NCBI GenBank assembly: GCA_021108435.1
Contig: JAIOQY010000023.1
Coordinates: forward strand, 1 to 37,595
From: Candidatus Aegiribacteria sp.
GTDB lineage: Bacteria; Fermentibacterota; Fermentibacteria; Fermentibacterales; JCC-6
DNA length: 37,595 nt
Direction: 5' to 3'
Shown: in pieces, positions 1-8,845 of the stretch
Layout: the number at the start of each line of letters is the position of its first letter
Position numbering within the stretch: position 1 is the first letter of the stretch
Translations under genes and position numbers: made by a program
Notes under the pieces: model-generated
Databases searched by the model: none
What the model saw: only the letters and a program-made list of their open reading frames with translations
What the model was told of the DNA's origin: nothing

Positions 1-22
1 AAGCTGATCCGGGGGGATTATT

Positions 23-1090
23 ATGCATGAGAATATTTATCGAAAACTGGCAGATCATCTTGATAAGCTTCCAGGCGGTTTTGCTCCAAGTCACACCGGC
101 GCGGAACTGCGCCTGCTCCGAAGGCTGTTTACTCCGGAGGAAGCGGAACTGGCAGTACATCTTACCCTTAACCGGGAGGAAGCCCGGATTATCGCTGACA
201 GAGCTGTTCTTCCTTATGTCGAAACGGAGAAGAGACTTGCGGAGATGGCCTTAAAAGGGCTGATCTTTTCCATCCATCCCGAGGATGGTTCTCCTCTCTA
301 TCTTGCCGCTCCGTTCGTAATAGGGATCTATGAATTCCAGGTTAACAAGCTCAGTCAAGATCTGATAAGGGATCTTGATGACTACTGGAGTACACAGAAG
401 CGAAGAAGACCCGTCAGGACCATTCCGCAAATGCGAATCATCCCCATCAATCAGAGTATCGAACCTCATCTCGAAGCGTTTCCCTATGACATGGTCAGAG
501 AATTGATCAAGTCTCAGGACCGGTATGCCGTTGCTCCCTGTATCTGCCGTCTTTCCGCGAAAATGGAGGGAAACGGCTGCGATGCAATTGAGGAGGCATG
601 CCTGATGTTCGGTGACTGGGCTGACTTCTACGTTCGCGGCGGTATGGGACGCTATATTGACAGAGCTGAGGTTCTGGAGATTCTGGCCAGAGCTGACGCG
701 GACAATCTGGTTCTCCAGCCGACCAATTCCAGAGATGTTGCTGCTATATGCTGCTGCTGCAGCTGCTGCTGCGGTATTCTGCAAAGTATACAACGTCATC
801 CCAGACCAGCTGAGATCGTAGCCAGTTCATTCATTGTCACACTTGAGCCAGAAACCTGCGTTGCCTGCGGGGTCTGTATGGATCGATGCCGGATGCAGGC
901 TTTCACCATGGGAGATGGTGCTGTTATTCTGAATAGCGATCGGTGCATCGGTTGTGGTTTGTGTGTTACAACCTGTCCGGTCGGCGCATTGACACTGCTT
1001 CGTAAACCGGGCAGCAGCGAGATTGAAATCCCTGCTGATATGGATTCCACATGGCGTAAAATAAGCAGGGATCAGGCAGAAGCTCTATGA
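23..1090 (+). CDS. Cysteine-rich 2x[4Fe-4S] ferredoxin-domain protein
   Basis: Probable cytoplasmic electron-transfer or redox-sensing protein of 355 residues; the partner is unknown. The N-terminal 1-100 region looks like a winged-helix-type domain. The middle carries C173-I-C175, C186 and C193, then an exceptional run at residues 243-250 (four Cys, Ser, three Cys). The C-terminus holds two classical 4Fe-4S motifs, C279/C282/C285/C289 and C308/C311/C314/C318, the second closing with CPVGA. The layout matches a family I know from anaerobes in which the middle motif is usually ICNCCxCCC, so extra clusters beyond the two ferredoxin ones are plausible (inference). The ATG start follows a G-rich SD at 11-16. 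Upstream context is cut off by the window edge. It converges on the flavin-reductase-like gene with only 3 bases between the stops. The function of the whole protein is unassigned. Confidence 0.85.
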   Translation: MHENIYRKLADHLDKLPGGFAPSHTGAELRLLRRLFTPEEAELAVHLTLNREEARIIADRAVLPYVETEKRLAEMALKGLIFSIHPEDGSPLYLAAPFVIGIYEFQVNKLSQDLIRDLDDYWSTQKRRRPVRTIPQMRIIPINQSIEPHLEAFPYDMVRELIKSQDRYAVAPCICRLSAKMEGNGCDAIEEACLMFGDWADFYVRGGMGRYIDRAEVLEILARADADNLVLQPTNSRDVAAICCCCSCCCGILQSIQRHPRPAEIVASSFIVTLEPETCVACGVCMDRCRMQAFTMGDGAVILNSDRCIGCGLCVTTCPVGALTLLRKPGSSEIEIPADMDSTWRKISRDQAEAL

Positions 1091-1093
1091 TGT

Positions 1094-1621
1094 TCAGACT
1101 TTGCTGAGTACTCTCTGTATCTCTCCGATATACATCCGGTGATAGCCTTTTTCCGGATAAAGAGAACCAATCTTCTTTTCGAGGATTCGTTCTGGGTCAA
1201 TATCATGGTGGTAGATTTTTCTGCAAACCAGTATCAGGTTTGACTGTTTGAAAGCTGTTACACCGGGAGAAGGCTCAAATGGAAGCAGCCCGGTTTCCTG
1301 AGCCTTATCAACATTCTCACCGGTATGAGTCCCGCAGTATCTCAGTGTTTCTCTGTATTCCTCTTTAAAGAAGCAGATGCTGAAGAGGGAATTTTCCTCC
1401 ATGAATTTTCGTGTGTAACGTTGCGGTCTGACGAAAACAAAGGCTACCCTTCGATGCCATAACTGGCCCAGGGAGCCCCAGCTTGCTGTCATGGTGTTGT
1501 ATCCATCTGAGAGATCACCTGATGTGAGAAGGAACCAGTCCTCCGCGATCAGTTTAAAAACGTTGTCGCGTATGTCATCAGGGGCAATTTCGCGATAGCC
1601 GGAAGAGTCAGAGGTAATCAT
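1094..1621 (-). CDS. Flavin reductase-like (FMN-binding split barrel) protein
   Basis: A 175-residue protein resembling the flavin reductase-like domain family (split-barrel FMN binders). The pattern seen is FLLTSGDLSDGYNTMTASWG near residues 30-50, followed by a strand carrying VFVRPQRYT and then the ENSLFSICFF segment, which is the typical FMN-phosphate and isoalloxazine-binding order of this family. Such proteins bind FMN and reduce it or use it for small redox reactions; the substrate cannot be told. The gene starts 9 bases after the stop of the DOMON lipoprotein gene on the same strand, so the two are probably co-transcribed. No convincing SD is seen before the ATG, which suggests translational coupling. 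Length is normal for the family. Confidence 0.8.
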   Translation of the reverse strand: MITSDSSGYREIAPDDIRDNVFKLIAEDWFLLTSGDLSDGYNTMTASWGSLGQLWHRRVAFVFVRPQRYTRKFMEENSLFSICFFKEEYRETLRYCGTHTGENVDKAQETGLLPFEPSPGVTAFKQSNLILVCRKIYHHDIDPERILEKKIGSLYPEKGYHRMYIGEIQRVLSKV

Positions 1622-1630
1622 TTCACTAAT

Positions 1631-2164
1631 CTAAAGAGTAATTGATGTGCTTGTGATATCCTTGTAGTCTGAAGTGAAGTCGTCCGCTCCATCCTCTCCG
1701 CATATGAATATTATGTTGTAACTTTGGCCTTCATAAAGAGCAACGTCCCAGAGATCGCCTGAATTCAGAGGGATAGTGAAGCTGATTTCAGTATTTCCTG
1801 AGCTTTCACTTCCTGATTTATCTGAAACGTTCTGCTGTCCGCCCTGCAGGTTGGAATCGGATTCATGAGTATTACTGTCAATACCGAAATCGTCCCGGAT
1901 ATTGACCGATGAACCATTCACATATCCTATAATTATGTTTGCGTCATGCATGAGGTAGGATCCGCCGAATCCGACTGCTACCCATCCTGAGGAGGGACCT
2001 TCAAGTTGCACTTCAAGGTTGCTGCCGCTGACACGCCATTTCAGTTCAAAGCCATCCTTTGAGGTTGTTTTCCAGCTGTTTGGATCAAACGGGTTTTCAT
2101 CACATCCGGTAACAAGAATCAGGATTATTAAAACAGAAAACAGCACATACTTCAAATTGAACAT
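1631..2164 (-). CDS. DOMON-domain lipoprotein
   Basis: A 177-residue predicted lipoprotein. The hydrophobic leader ends in the lipobox LVTGC with lipidated Cys21. Residues about 30-170 look like a DOMON domain: GWVAVGFGG, then M72-H-D-A-N and IIIGYVNG, and an acidic D-DFG turn. DOMON domains bind haem or sugars in cytochrome-type redox proteins; Met72 sits where a haem ligand occurs in cellobiose dehydrogenase-type domains, but the second ligand is not evident. A longer frame begins at 2182, but the SD GGGAGG (2171-2176) lies inside it and is six bases before the ATG at 2164, so I chose 2164. The following gene is a flavin-reductase-like protein, hinting at a small redox pair. The exact role is unknown. 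Confidence 0.75.
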   Translation of the reverse strand: MFNLKYVLFSVLIILILVTGCDENPFDPNSWKTTSKDGFELKWRVSGSNLEVQLEGPSSGWVAVGFGGSYLMHDANIIIGYVNGSSVNIRDDFGIDSNTHESDSNLQGGQQNVSDKSGSESSGNTEISFTIPLNSGDLWDVALYEGQSYNIIFICGEDGADDFTSDYKDITSTSITL

Positions 2165-2308
2165 ATTCATCCTCCCGTTCATTATACTTACACAACTAAA
2201 ATACTACACCATGTAACCGCTGGAAACAACCATAAGACATTGGAGTTTCCAGCGATTATTGTACACCTTGAGCCTTGTAATAGAAAAGAACTGAACCGGA
2301 GGATATTA

Positions 2309-3613
2309 ATGGCACTGAGCAGAAAGCCTCTCAAGGGGATGCGTGAGCTGTTTCCGGAGGAGAAGAGGGTAGAGGATTATATTATCGATCAGCTGGCAAA
2401 AGCCGGATCAGCTTACGGGTTCGAGGCCTATGAAGCACCGATTCTGGAACCGCTTGACCTGTTCCTCGCCAAATCAGGGCGTGAACTGGCGATGGATCAA
2501 AGCTACAATTTTACAGACAAAGGCGGCAGGAACCTTATTATGAGACCGGAACTGACTCCCTCCACCGCCAGAATGGTGGCTGCTGCTGGAGAACTTATCT
2601 TTCCGGTCAAGTGGATGTCTTTTCCGCTATGCTATCGTTATGAGAATACTCAGCGGGGGAGAGCCCGCGAGTTCCTGCAGTTCAATCTCGATATTCTTGG
2701 TGTTGATGGTCTGGAAGCTGAACTGGAGATATTCCTTGTCCTGCAGAGAATCATGGATGGGTTTTCTGCTGTTCCAGGGCAGTATTCGATAAGGTATTCC
2801 AGCAGAAAACTTGCATCAGGAGTTCTTATGAAATCCGGTTTTACTCCGCTTGAAATGCAGAAAGCCTTCGCGGTTATTGATAAGAAGGACAAAATGCCGC
2901 TCGAAAAGTGGCAGAAGTGGCTTCAGGAGGAAATTGCAGACAGTTCAAAGGCTGAAATAATTATGAAGTTTGCATCATGCGAAGGATTGAATTCAGCATG
3001 GCTGAGTGAGCTTATGGCTGAAGATCCTGCTTATACAGAACTTTTGAAGTTCAGTAACATGCTTGATAGAGCCGGAGTTGCTTCAGCATCTTTCGAAGCG
3101 GGAGTTGTAAGAGGGCTTGATTACTATACCGGCATTGTTTTCGAGGTTATGGATAAAGGCGGTAAGAACAGAAGATCCATCTGCGGCGGAGGCAGATATG
3201 ACAATCTTGTAGGAATGTTCAGCAGTCAGAATGTATCCGGAGTGGGATTCGGTCTGGGTATTCTTACACTTAAACTGTTTCTTCAGACATACGGCCTGAT
3301 TCCTGATGACCCGGCTCTCTCACATCCCGCGGATATTTTTCTTGCTGTCTGTACCGATGAACAGAGAGAATTCGCTATGAATCTTGCCGAGAGCCTGCGT
3401 GATACTGATATATCAGTAGAGATGGATATAAGCCGCAAGAATCTGTCAAAGCAGTATAAAATTGCTGACAGAAAGGCAATCAGATATGTTGTTGCGATCG
3501 GTCCGGATGAGGTTGATTCGGGACATGTTACAATTCGGGATATGAATACCGGAGAGAATGTGGAAGTCGATATTCCTGATATCCGGGAGACTCTTTCTAT
3601 GATGGGAAACTGA
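2309..3613 (+). CDS. hisS: Histidine--tRNA ligase
   Basis: Charges tRNA-His with histidine in the cytoplasm. The 434-residue product shows the class II order: N-terminal KGMRELFPEE, motif-1 region with LAKSGRELAMDQ, RPELTP, motif 2 CYRYENTQRGRAREFLQF, the histidine-specific RGLDYYTGIVFE, motif 3 CGGGRYDNLV with GVGFGLGI, and a C-terminal anticodon-binding domain beginning near PADIFLAV. The last two features argue against the HisZ regulatory paralogue. The DKGGRNLIMRPELTP stretch resembles the archaeal/eukaryotic-type branch, an impression that needs a tree. The frame is open from 2240, but an SD (CCGGAGGA at 2296-2303) precedes the ATG at 2309 by 5 bases and family homology begins there. Confidence 0.95.
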   Translation: MALSRKPLKGMRELFPEEKRVEDYIIDQLAKAGSAYGFEAYEAPILEPLDLFLAKSGRELAMDQSYNFTDKGGRNLIMRPELTPSTARMVAAAGELIFPVKWMSFPLCYRYENTQRGRAREFLQFNLDILGVDGLEAELEIFLVLQRIMDGFSAVPGQYSIRYSSRKLASGVLMKSGFTPLEMQKAFAVIDKKDKMPLEKWQKWLQEEIADSSKAEIIMKFASCEGLNSAWLSELMAEDPAYTELLKFSNMLDRAGVASASFEAGVVRGLDYYTGIVFEVMDKGGKNRRSICGGGRYDNLVGMFSSQNVSGVGFGLGILTLKLFLQTYGLIPDDPALSHPADIFLAVCTDEQREFAMNLAESLRDTDISVEMDISRKNLSKQYKIADRKAIRYVVAIGPDEVDSGHVTIRDMNTGENVEVDIPDIRETLSMMGN

Positions 3614-3633
3614 GAAAGAAACGTATATGCGAG

Positions 3634-6015
3634 ATGTTATTGATGCGATTTAAAGGAATACCGGGGAAACTGCTGCTTGTGGTTCTGGCTCTGCTTCTGT
3701 TTCTTCCTCTGTTCTTTCTAAGGTCATCACCAGACAGCCTCAGCCTGTCCGAAGCCGCTGCCTGTCTTGGTGCGCTTCTTCTTTATATCCTTCTTGAGCG
3801 CTTCATATCAAGGCTTCAGATAACCAATGTGCTCGCACTGACGATTCTACTTGCTGCTTCCGTATTTGCTCTTGCGATATACGTTGCACCTTCTCTTAAT
3901 GAGGATTCAGTCCATGTTCAGGATACTGAGGAGTCCTTTCCGGTAAAGACAGCCGGTCAGCACTCGCAACTCTCCGACAGTTCTGTCTTCTCTTCAAATC
4001 CGGAGATACAGAACTCTATTAACAAGCTGGCCATAAACGGTGGTGAGGCTATCAGAAACGCCGGGCTGTTCAGTGGTACGGGAGCAGTTGGCAGAACTCT
4101 TGGAGCTGTCGGGAATGTAACTTCTGCTACCGCTGAGGTTCTTATCAGAACACTGTACTCCGGATCAAACGTTGCTCGTGAGGATTCCATATTTCTAAGC
4201 GAGGGAGTAGTAGATGAATCCGGAGCTTTCCTGCGGCTCATAGCGTTAATAGCAGCGGTCACAGCTTCAATCGCGCTGCTGATATGTCTGAAATATCTTG
4301 TTCTTGTTGAAAGACGTAAGGGAACCCTTTTCTGGTTCCGCGTTCTATTGATAACATTGCTTCTTCGCATACTGTATGTTTCATTCGGTCTTGAACAGCT
4401 GGTGCAACGGGCTGTTTCTGGATTTGGCAATGCGGACATTCTCCTGTCGATCAGTCCATTTTACGTATTTCTCATGATATTTTCCATTCTTAACGGATTC
4501 AGAACAAAGTGGATACACTACCTGAACAGGTGGCGGAAATATCTTGCTCTTTCAGGTTCAATCGTTGTGCTTGTGCTTTCGCAGTCCGTACTGCAGATGT
4601 ATTTCTCGGGCAGACTGACCTTTTCATCACTTGCTCTGGGTACTCTCGTTGGAAGTGTATTTACAATCCTGCTGATTTTCAGTGCTTTAGCGGCCCTGTC
4701 GATTCTGTTTTTCCTCCCTTCCGCAAGGCTTGTTGACAGAAAGCTTGATCAGCTTAGAACACTGGATGGATTGGGACAATCCATCTATTCAACTTTTGAT
4801 GAAGAAAAAATCGTATCATCTTCAACAACACTTGGCAGAAGACTTTCAGGAGCCGATACATGCTGGGCTGTTAAACTGGATGACGGTACATTCAGCCGCT
4901 GGAAAACGCCAAATTCCCGGAAAGAAAAATACATATTTCCGGATGAATGGCATTCAGAAGTACGCAATCAGCTCGAGGAGTCTGGAGGTTCACTTTTACT
5001 GAACAGATATCCGTCAAGTTCACTCTCCAGGATTGCCGGAAAAAAATCATCTTCTCCAGGCTCGCTTCTTGCAGCTCCTCTAAAAGTCAGGAAGCACACT
5101 GTAGGTATCCTATATGCATCCACAAACCGTCAGTTCGGTTTCATGAACGAATCTACGGGTCTTTTTGAGACATTTGCCCGTCAAATTGCTGCAGCAATAG
5201 AGAATGCAAGACTCATGGAAACAGAACTCGAACGACAGAGATATCATGAAGAACTGGCAATTGCCAGATCAATCCAGGAGGAACTCCTTCCAGGAGCTCT
5301 TCCCTCGGTTCCGGGTTTTGATATTGCCGGTATCAGCGTTCAGAGCCGGCAGGTTGGCGGTGATTATTACGATGTAATCGAACTTCCAGGCAGCCTGTGT
5401 GGAATTGCCATAGCTGACGTGTCCGGGAAGGGTACTGCCGCTGCTCTTCTCATGGCTGCGCTTCAGTCCGCTCTTCATGCGGTTGCTCCGGGAATGGGCG
5501 CCAACGCGGGAGGTGTTGTTGAGAGATTGAACCGATTGATGAGCAACAGAATTCCTGATGACAAATTCATAACGTTTTTCTACGGTGTTCTGGATCCTTT
5601 AAAGGGAACACTGAACTACTGCTGTGCCGGACACGACCCTCCTTTGCTCATCAATGGCGAAGGAACGGTTGAGAAACTTGCGGAAGGCGGGCTTGTTCTT
5701 GGTATCATGGAAGATGCCGAGTATATAACAGCAACAACACATCTATCTGATAATAAAAGGCTTCTTCTTTATACAGATGGCATCACTGAGAGTATGAGTG
5801 TGGATGATGAAGAGGAGTTTGGTGTTGTAAGACTTGCCGATTTCGTGGCTGAACATGAAACCTCCAGATCATCAGTTATCCTCGAGAAACTTCTTGACAC
5901 GCTTGAAACATACCGTGATCAGGTTCCGGCGAATGATGACATGACCCTTCTTATGATATCATGTTCAGATCATACCGAAAGAGCTGTAACCAATGGATCA
6001 TCAATTGAGGATTGA
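3634..6015 (+). CDS. Membrane GAF-PP2C (SpoIIE/RsbU-type) serine phosphatase
   Basis: A 793-residue inner-membrane signalling phosphatase. The first ~370 residues contain roughly eight hydrophobic segments with a larger soluble loop between about residues 85 and 200. Residues ~389-528 form a GAF-like sensor domain, and ~535-785 a SpoIIE/RsbU-type PP2C phosphatase introduced by the linker IARSIQEELLPG. Metal-binding acidic motifs are present: GGDYYD near 575, DVSGKG near 594, YTDGITES near 712 and NDDMTLL near 767. By family knowledge such enzymes dephosphorylate STAS-type anti-anti-sigma proteins, but no RsbV/RsbW homologue lies in this window, so its partner is elsewhere. It begins 20 bases after hisS. 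The SD is weak, and an in-frame ATG at 3643 is an alternative start. Confidence 0.9.
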   Translation: MLLMRFKGIPGKLLLVVLALLLFLPLFFLRSSPDSLSLSEAAACLGALLLYILLERFISRLQITNVLALTILLAASVFALAIYVAPSLNEDSVHVQDTEESFPVKTAGQHSQLSDSSVFSSNPEIQNSINKLAINGGEAIRNAGLFSGTGAVGRTLGAVGNVTSATAEVLIRTLYSGSNVAREDSIFLSEGVVDESGAFLRLIALIAAVTASIALLICLKYLVLVERRKGTLFWFRVLLITLLLRILYVSFGLEQLVQRAVSGFGNADILLSISPFYVFLMIFSILNGFRTKWIHYLNRWRKYLALSGSIVVLVLSQSVLQMYFSGRLTFSSLALGTLVGSVFTILLIFSALAALSILFFLPSARLVDRKLDQLRTLDGLGQSIYSTFDEEKIVSSSTTLGRRLSGADTCWAVKLDDGTFSRWKTPNSRKEKYIFPDEWHSEVRNQLEESGGSLLLNRYPSSSLSRIAGKKSSSPGSLLAAPLKVRKHTVGILYASTNRQFGFMNESTGLFETFARQIAAAIENARLMETELERQRYHEELAIARSIQEELLPGALPSVPGFDIAGISVQSRQVGGDYYDVIELPGSLCGIAIADVSGKGTAAALLMAALQSALHAVAPGMGANAGGVVERLNRLMSNRIPDDKFITFFYGVLDPLKGTLNYCCAGHDPPLLINGEGTVEKLAEGGLVLGIMEDAEYITATTHLSDNKRLLLYTDGITESMSVDDEEEFGVVRLADFVAEHETSRSSVILEKLLDTLETYRDQVPANDDMTLLMISCSDHTERAVTNGSSIED

Positions 6016-6076
6016 TAATTCCGATAAGAGATGCGCAGGTGGTAGTTAATGCGGTGCGGAAACAGGAGATAGTGAA

Positions 6077-7528
6077 TTGAATATCCCCGGATCCATGGAA
6101 CTGTCAGGAGCAGATACGCAGAAATTGACTTCCCGAATAACTGTTCTGGGATTGATCATCATTGGTTCTGTTATGATCACTTCGATGATTTGCGGCAAGT
6201 CTCTTATTGGAATTGCGATACTCGTTGTTCCCGGTATCCTGTTTCTCCTTGCGGGGTCACCAATCAGAGTTCTCTCAATCACTGTAGGACTTCAGATCAT
6301 TTTAACGATCACGCAGCTCAGCACCGCTCAGCTGTACCTTGGATTTATATCCTTCAGGATAGATGATCTTCTTTCTATCTGGCTCCTATGGCTATGGGTC
6401 ATTTCTCTTCCTGACAGATCCATGAGGGGAATAAAGATCGGGACACAGGGCTACCTTATCTCCATATTCGTATTTCTTGTTGCAGTTGCCGTATTCAGAG
6501 GGTTTTCTGCCGGTAACACACCTGAATTCATAGGTATTCAGATTAAATCCTTTGGAGCATATTTCCTCTACTTTCCATTATTGTGGGTATTATCTGATGA
6601 TAAATCCAGGGAATTAACCTGGCGGGTGGTTCTGACATCAGCTACTATTGGCGGGCTTATCTTTGTGATCAAAGGAATTTTCGGTTCAGGTGAGGGAGTA
6701 TACTTTCGAGACGAAACGGGTCTCAGAATCGGAACAAGACAACCGAATGCATTTGGAGCGGTACTGTTGCTTTTCGCGGGTAAACTCTGGAAAACATGGA
6801 AGACCCGTCCTCCGATTATTCTAATTCTGCCTTCGATGTTTTTCATGGGTGGAGCTCTTATTCTTTCTCAGACAAGAGGACTATGGGGTGGAGTGCTTCT
6901 CGCTCTTGCTTCGGCATGGATTCTCAATCTGTTCAGAAAGAGAGATAATGTTACTCTAGGCAGGCGGATGATAGTCTCACTCACGGTACTGGCCGGTTTC
7001 GTAATTCTTGTCGTGTTTTCTGTGTCCGCGATGGGGATTCTGTCAGCAGCTGATATAGCCCAGCGAACCGGTAATGAATCCGGTAATTATCTGACTGACG
7101 TTTCAGTCCTTTCAAGACTGATTTCCTGGGGTGCTGTAATAGAAAGAATCAGCGGATCGTACATGTTGATGGGTAGAGGTTTCGGCTCGACGATTACCTA
7201 TTTCAAACCTGAACTAGGAGGTGTAAGGACTCTGTTCTCTGTAGACAGTTCTTACTTTCAAACAGCGCTTGATATGGGTATTACCGGTTTGATTGTACTT
7301 CTTTCATTATTCCTGAATGCGGTTATCAGAGCAGCAAAGCTATTTATCAGAACAGCTGACAGTAGAAGAGCGGGAACAGCTCTGGGGATTTTCTGCGCGC
7401 TGATCATGCTTCTGTTCGCATCGGGATTTGCCTCACCAATGACCAGTTACCGCTACACAATACTCTGGATGTACCTGCTTGCGTATCTTCAGGTGGAGAT
7501 AAACAGAGAGGAAGTTGAAAGCGCTTGA
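6077..7528 (+). CDS. O-antigen ligase/polymerase-like membrane protein
   Basis: A 483-residue polytopic inner-membrane protein with about ten to twelve hydrophobic helices and a larger periplasmic loop around residues 320-400, the architecture of the O-antigen ligase / Wzy family (PF04932-like). The TRG-LWGGVLLAL segment near residue 266 and the GRGFGS motif in the loop are typical. Such proteins join or polymerise lipid-linked glycans on the periplasmic face. No glycosyltransferases are nearby, so the substrate cannot be inferred. The start is a TTG at 6077: AGGAG at 6064-6068 lies 8 bases before it and the protein then reads into the first helix. It follows the phosphatase gene by 61 bases and is probably co-transcribed. 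Confidence 0.75.
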   Translation: MNIPGSMELSGADTQKLTSRITVLGLIIIGSVMITSMICGKSLIGIAILVVPGILFLLAGSPIRVLSITVGLQIILTITQLSTAQLYLGFISFRIDDLLSIWLLWLWVISLPDRSMRGIKIGTQGYLISIFVFLVAVAVFRGFSAGNTPEFIGIQIKSFGAYFLYFPLLWVLSDDKSRELTWRVVLTSATIGGLIFVIKGIFGSGEGVYFRDETGLRIGTRQPNAFGAVLLLFAGKLWKTWKTRPPIILILPSMFFMGGALILSQTRGLWGGVLLALASAWILNLFRKRDNVTLGRRMIVSLTVLAGFVILVVFSVSAMGILSAADIAQRTGNESGNYLTDVSVLSRLISWGAVIERISGSYMLMGRGFGSTITYFKPELGGVRTLFSVDSSYFQTALDMGITGLIVLLSLFLNAVIRAAKLFIRTADSRRAGTALGIFCALIMLLFASGFASPMTSYRYTILWMYLLAYLQVEINREEVESA

Positions 7529-7637
7529 TTTAGACCTGCGAAATCGTTATTTTCCGGCTTACAATTTCCCAGGGCGTTATTTACTTTGTACCTGATTACA
7601 TTAACCTTATTCATGTAAGAAATATGTGGAGGTCTGC

Positions 7638-8828
7638 GTGAAGATACTTGTAGTCAACAGTGGAAGCTCATCCATTAAATTCAAACTTCTGGAGATGGAA
7701 ACGGAATCTCTGCTGGCAGAGGGACTTATAGAGAGGATAGGGCTTGCTGAGGGGCGAATCAAGTACAAGACGAATGATAAGAAGATTGTCATCGAGGAAC
7801 CCGTTCCGGACCACAGAACAGGTCTTGCATTCGTTCTTGATGCCCTTACACATGAGGATTACGGTGCAATCAAATCTCTCGAAGAGATCGGTGCTATCGG
7901 CCACAGAGTAGTGCATGGCGGAGAGCGGTTCACCTCCTCTGTACTGATAAACGATGAGGTTGTCAGGGGTATTGAGGAGTGCAGTATAATGGCGCCTCTT
8001 CATAATCCTCCAAACCTTCAGGGAATCAGAGCTGCCATGGAAACTCTTCCGGATATACCGAATGTTGCTGTATTTGATACTGCATTTCATCAGACTATGC
8101 CTCCTGTCTCGTACATATATCCTCTTCCATACAGTGTATTCGAAGAGAATCGTATGAGAAGGTTCGGTTTTCACGGTCCGAGTCACCAGTATGTTGCCAA
8201 TAGAGCCGCGAAGATGATCGGAAGACCGATTGAAGATCTCTGTATCGTGACCTGTCACCTCGGCAATGGCAGCAGTCTCACCGCTGTGAAGCATGGCAAA
8301 AGCCTGGATACAAGCCTTGGTTACGGAACCGCGTGCGGTGTAATGATGGGAACCAGATCAGGAGATGTTGATTCCGCAGTTTTAATCGATCTTGTTCAGA
8401 ATCACGATGTTTCCATATCTGAACTGAAGGATATGGTTTATAAGAAGAGTGGAGTTCTGGGGATATCAGGTATATCGAGCGACCAGCGTGATGTAGAGGA
8501 CGCAGCAGAGAATGGAAATGAAAGAGCAGAACTTGCACTTGAACTCTTTGCTTCCAGCGTAAGGAAGTACATCGGAGCTTACGCGGTTACTATGGGCGCA
8601 CTGGATGCTATCGTGTTTACTGCTGGAGTAGGGGAGAATGGTCCCCATATGCGTGAGAGAATCTGCATGAATCTTGAGGTTCTCGGTGCTCGAATGGATC
8701 CTGAAAAGAACGATTTCAAGGGTGAGCAGCGTGATATCACCGCGAACGGAAGCAGAGTGAAGATCCTGGTCATTCCCACAAACGAAGAACTCATGATCGC
8801 CAGAGAAACACTCTGGCTTACCGACTGA
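7638..8828 (+). CDS. ackA: Acetate kinase
   Basis: Cytoplasmic enzyme converting acetyl phosphate and ADP to acetate and ATP (or the reverse), the energy-yielding last step of acetate fermentation. The 396-residue length matches the family (about 400). Motifs seen in order: VNSGSSSIKF at the N-terminus, GHRVVHGGERF, FDTAFHQTMP, FGFHGPSHQYV, CHLGNGSSLTA, TRSGDVDSAV, GISGISSDQRDVE, FTAGVGENGPHMRERI and the C-terminal TNEELMIARET with the conserved Glu. The frame is open from a GTG at 7626, but GGAGG at 7628-7632 lies inside that extension and 5 bases before the GTG at 7638, which also gives the canonical MKILVVNSGSSS start. No phosphotransacetylase gene is present in the window. Confidence 0.96.
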   Translation: MKILVVNSGSSSIKFKLLEMETESLLAEGLIERIGLAEGRIKYKTNDKKIVIEEPVPDHRTGLAFVLDALTHEDYGAIKSLEEIGAIGHRVVHGGERFTSSVLINDEVVRGIEECSIMAPLHNPPNLQGIRAAMETLPDIPNVAVFDTAFHQTMPPVSYIYPLPYSVFEENRMRRFGFHGPSHQYVANRAAKMIGRPIEDLCIVTCHLGNGSSLTAVKHGKSLDTSLGYGTACGVMMGTRSGDVDSAVLIDLVQNHDVSISELKDMVYKKSGVLGISGISSDQRDVEDAAENGNERAELALELFASSVRKYIGAYAVTMGALDAIVFTAGVGENGPHMRERICMNLEVLGARMDPEKNDFKGEQRDITANGSRVKILVIPTNEELMIARETLWLTD

Positions 8829-8845
8829 AATTAACGGAGGATACT

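Noticed and set aside
251-799. 182-codon minus-strand frame opposite the ferredoxin-like gene
   Set aside because: It is the mirror of the cysteine run (poly-Ala) and of a gene with clear 4Fe-4S motifs; no SD and no family pattern.
2240-2308. Longer N-terminus for hisS
   Set aside because: The extra residues have no homology and the SD lies within them, directly before the ATG at 2309.
2309-3613. HisZ (ATP phosphoribosyltransferase regulatory subunit)
   Set aside because: The C-terminal anticodon domain and the RGLDYYTGIVFE motif are present, which HisZ lacks.
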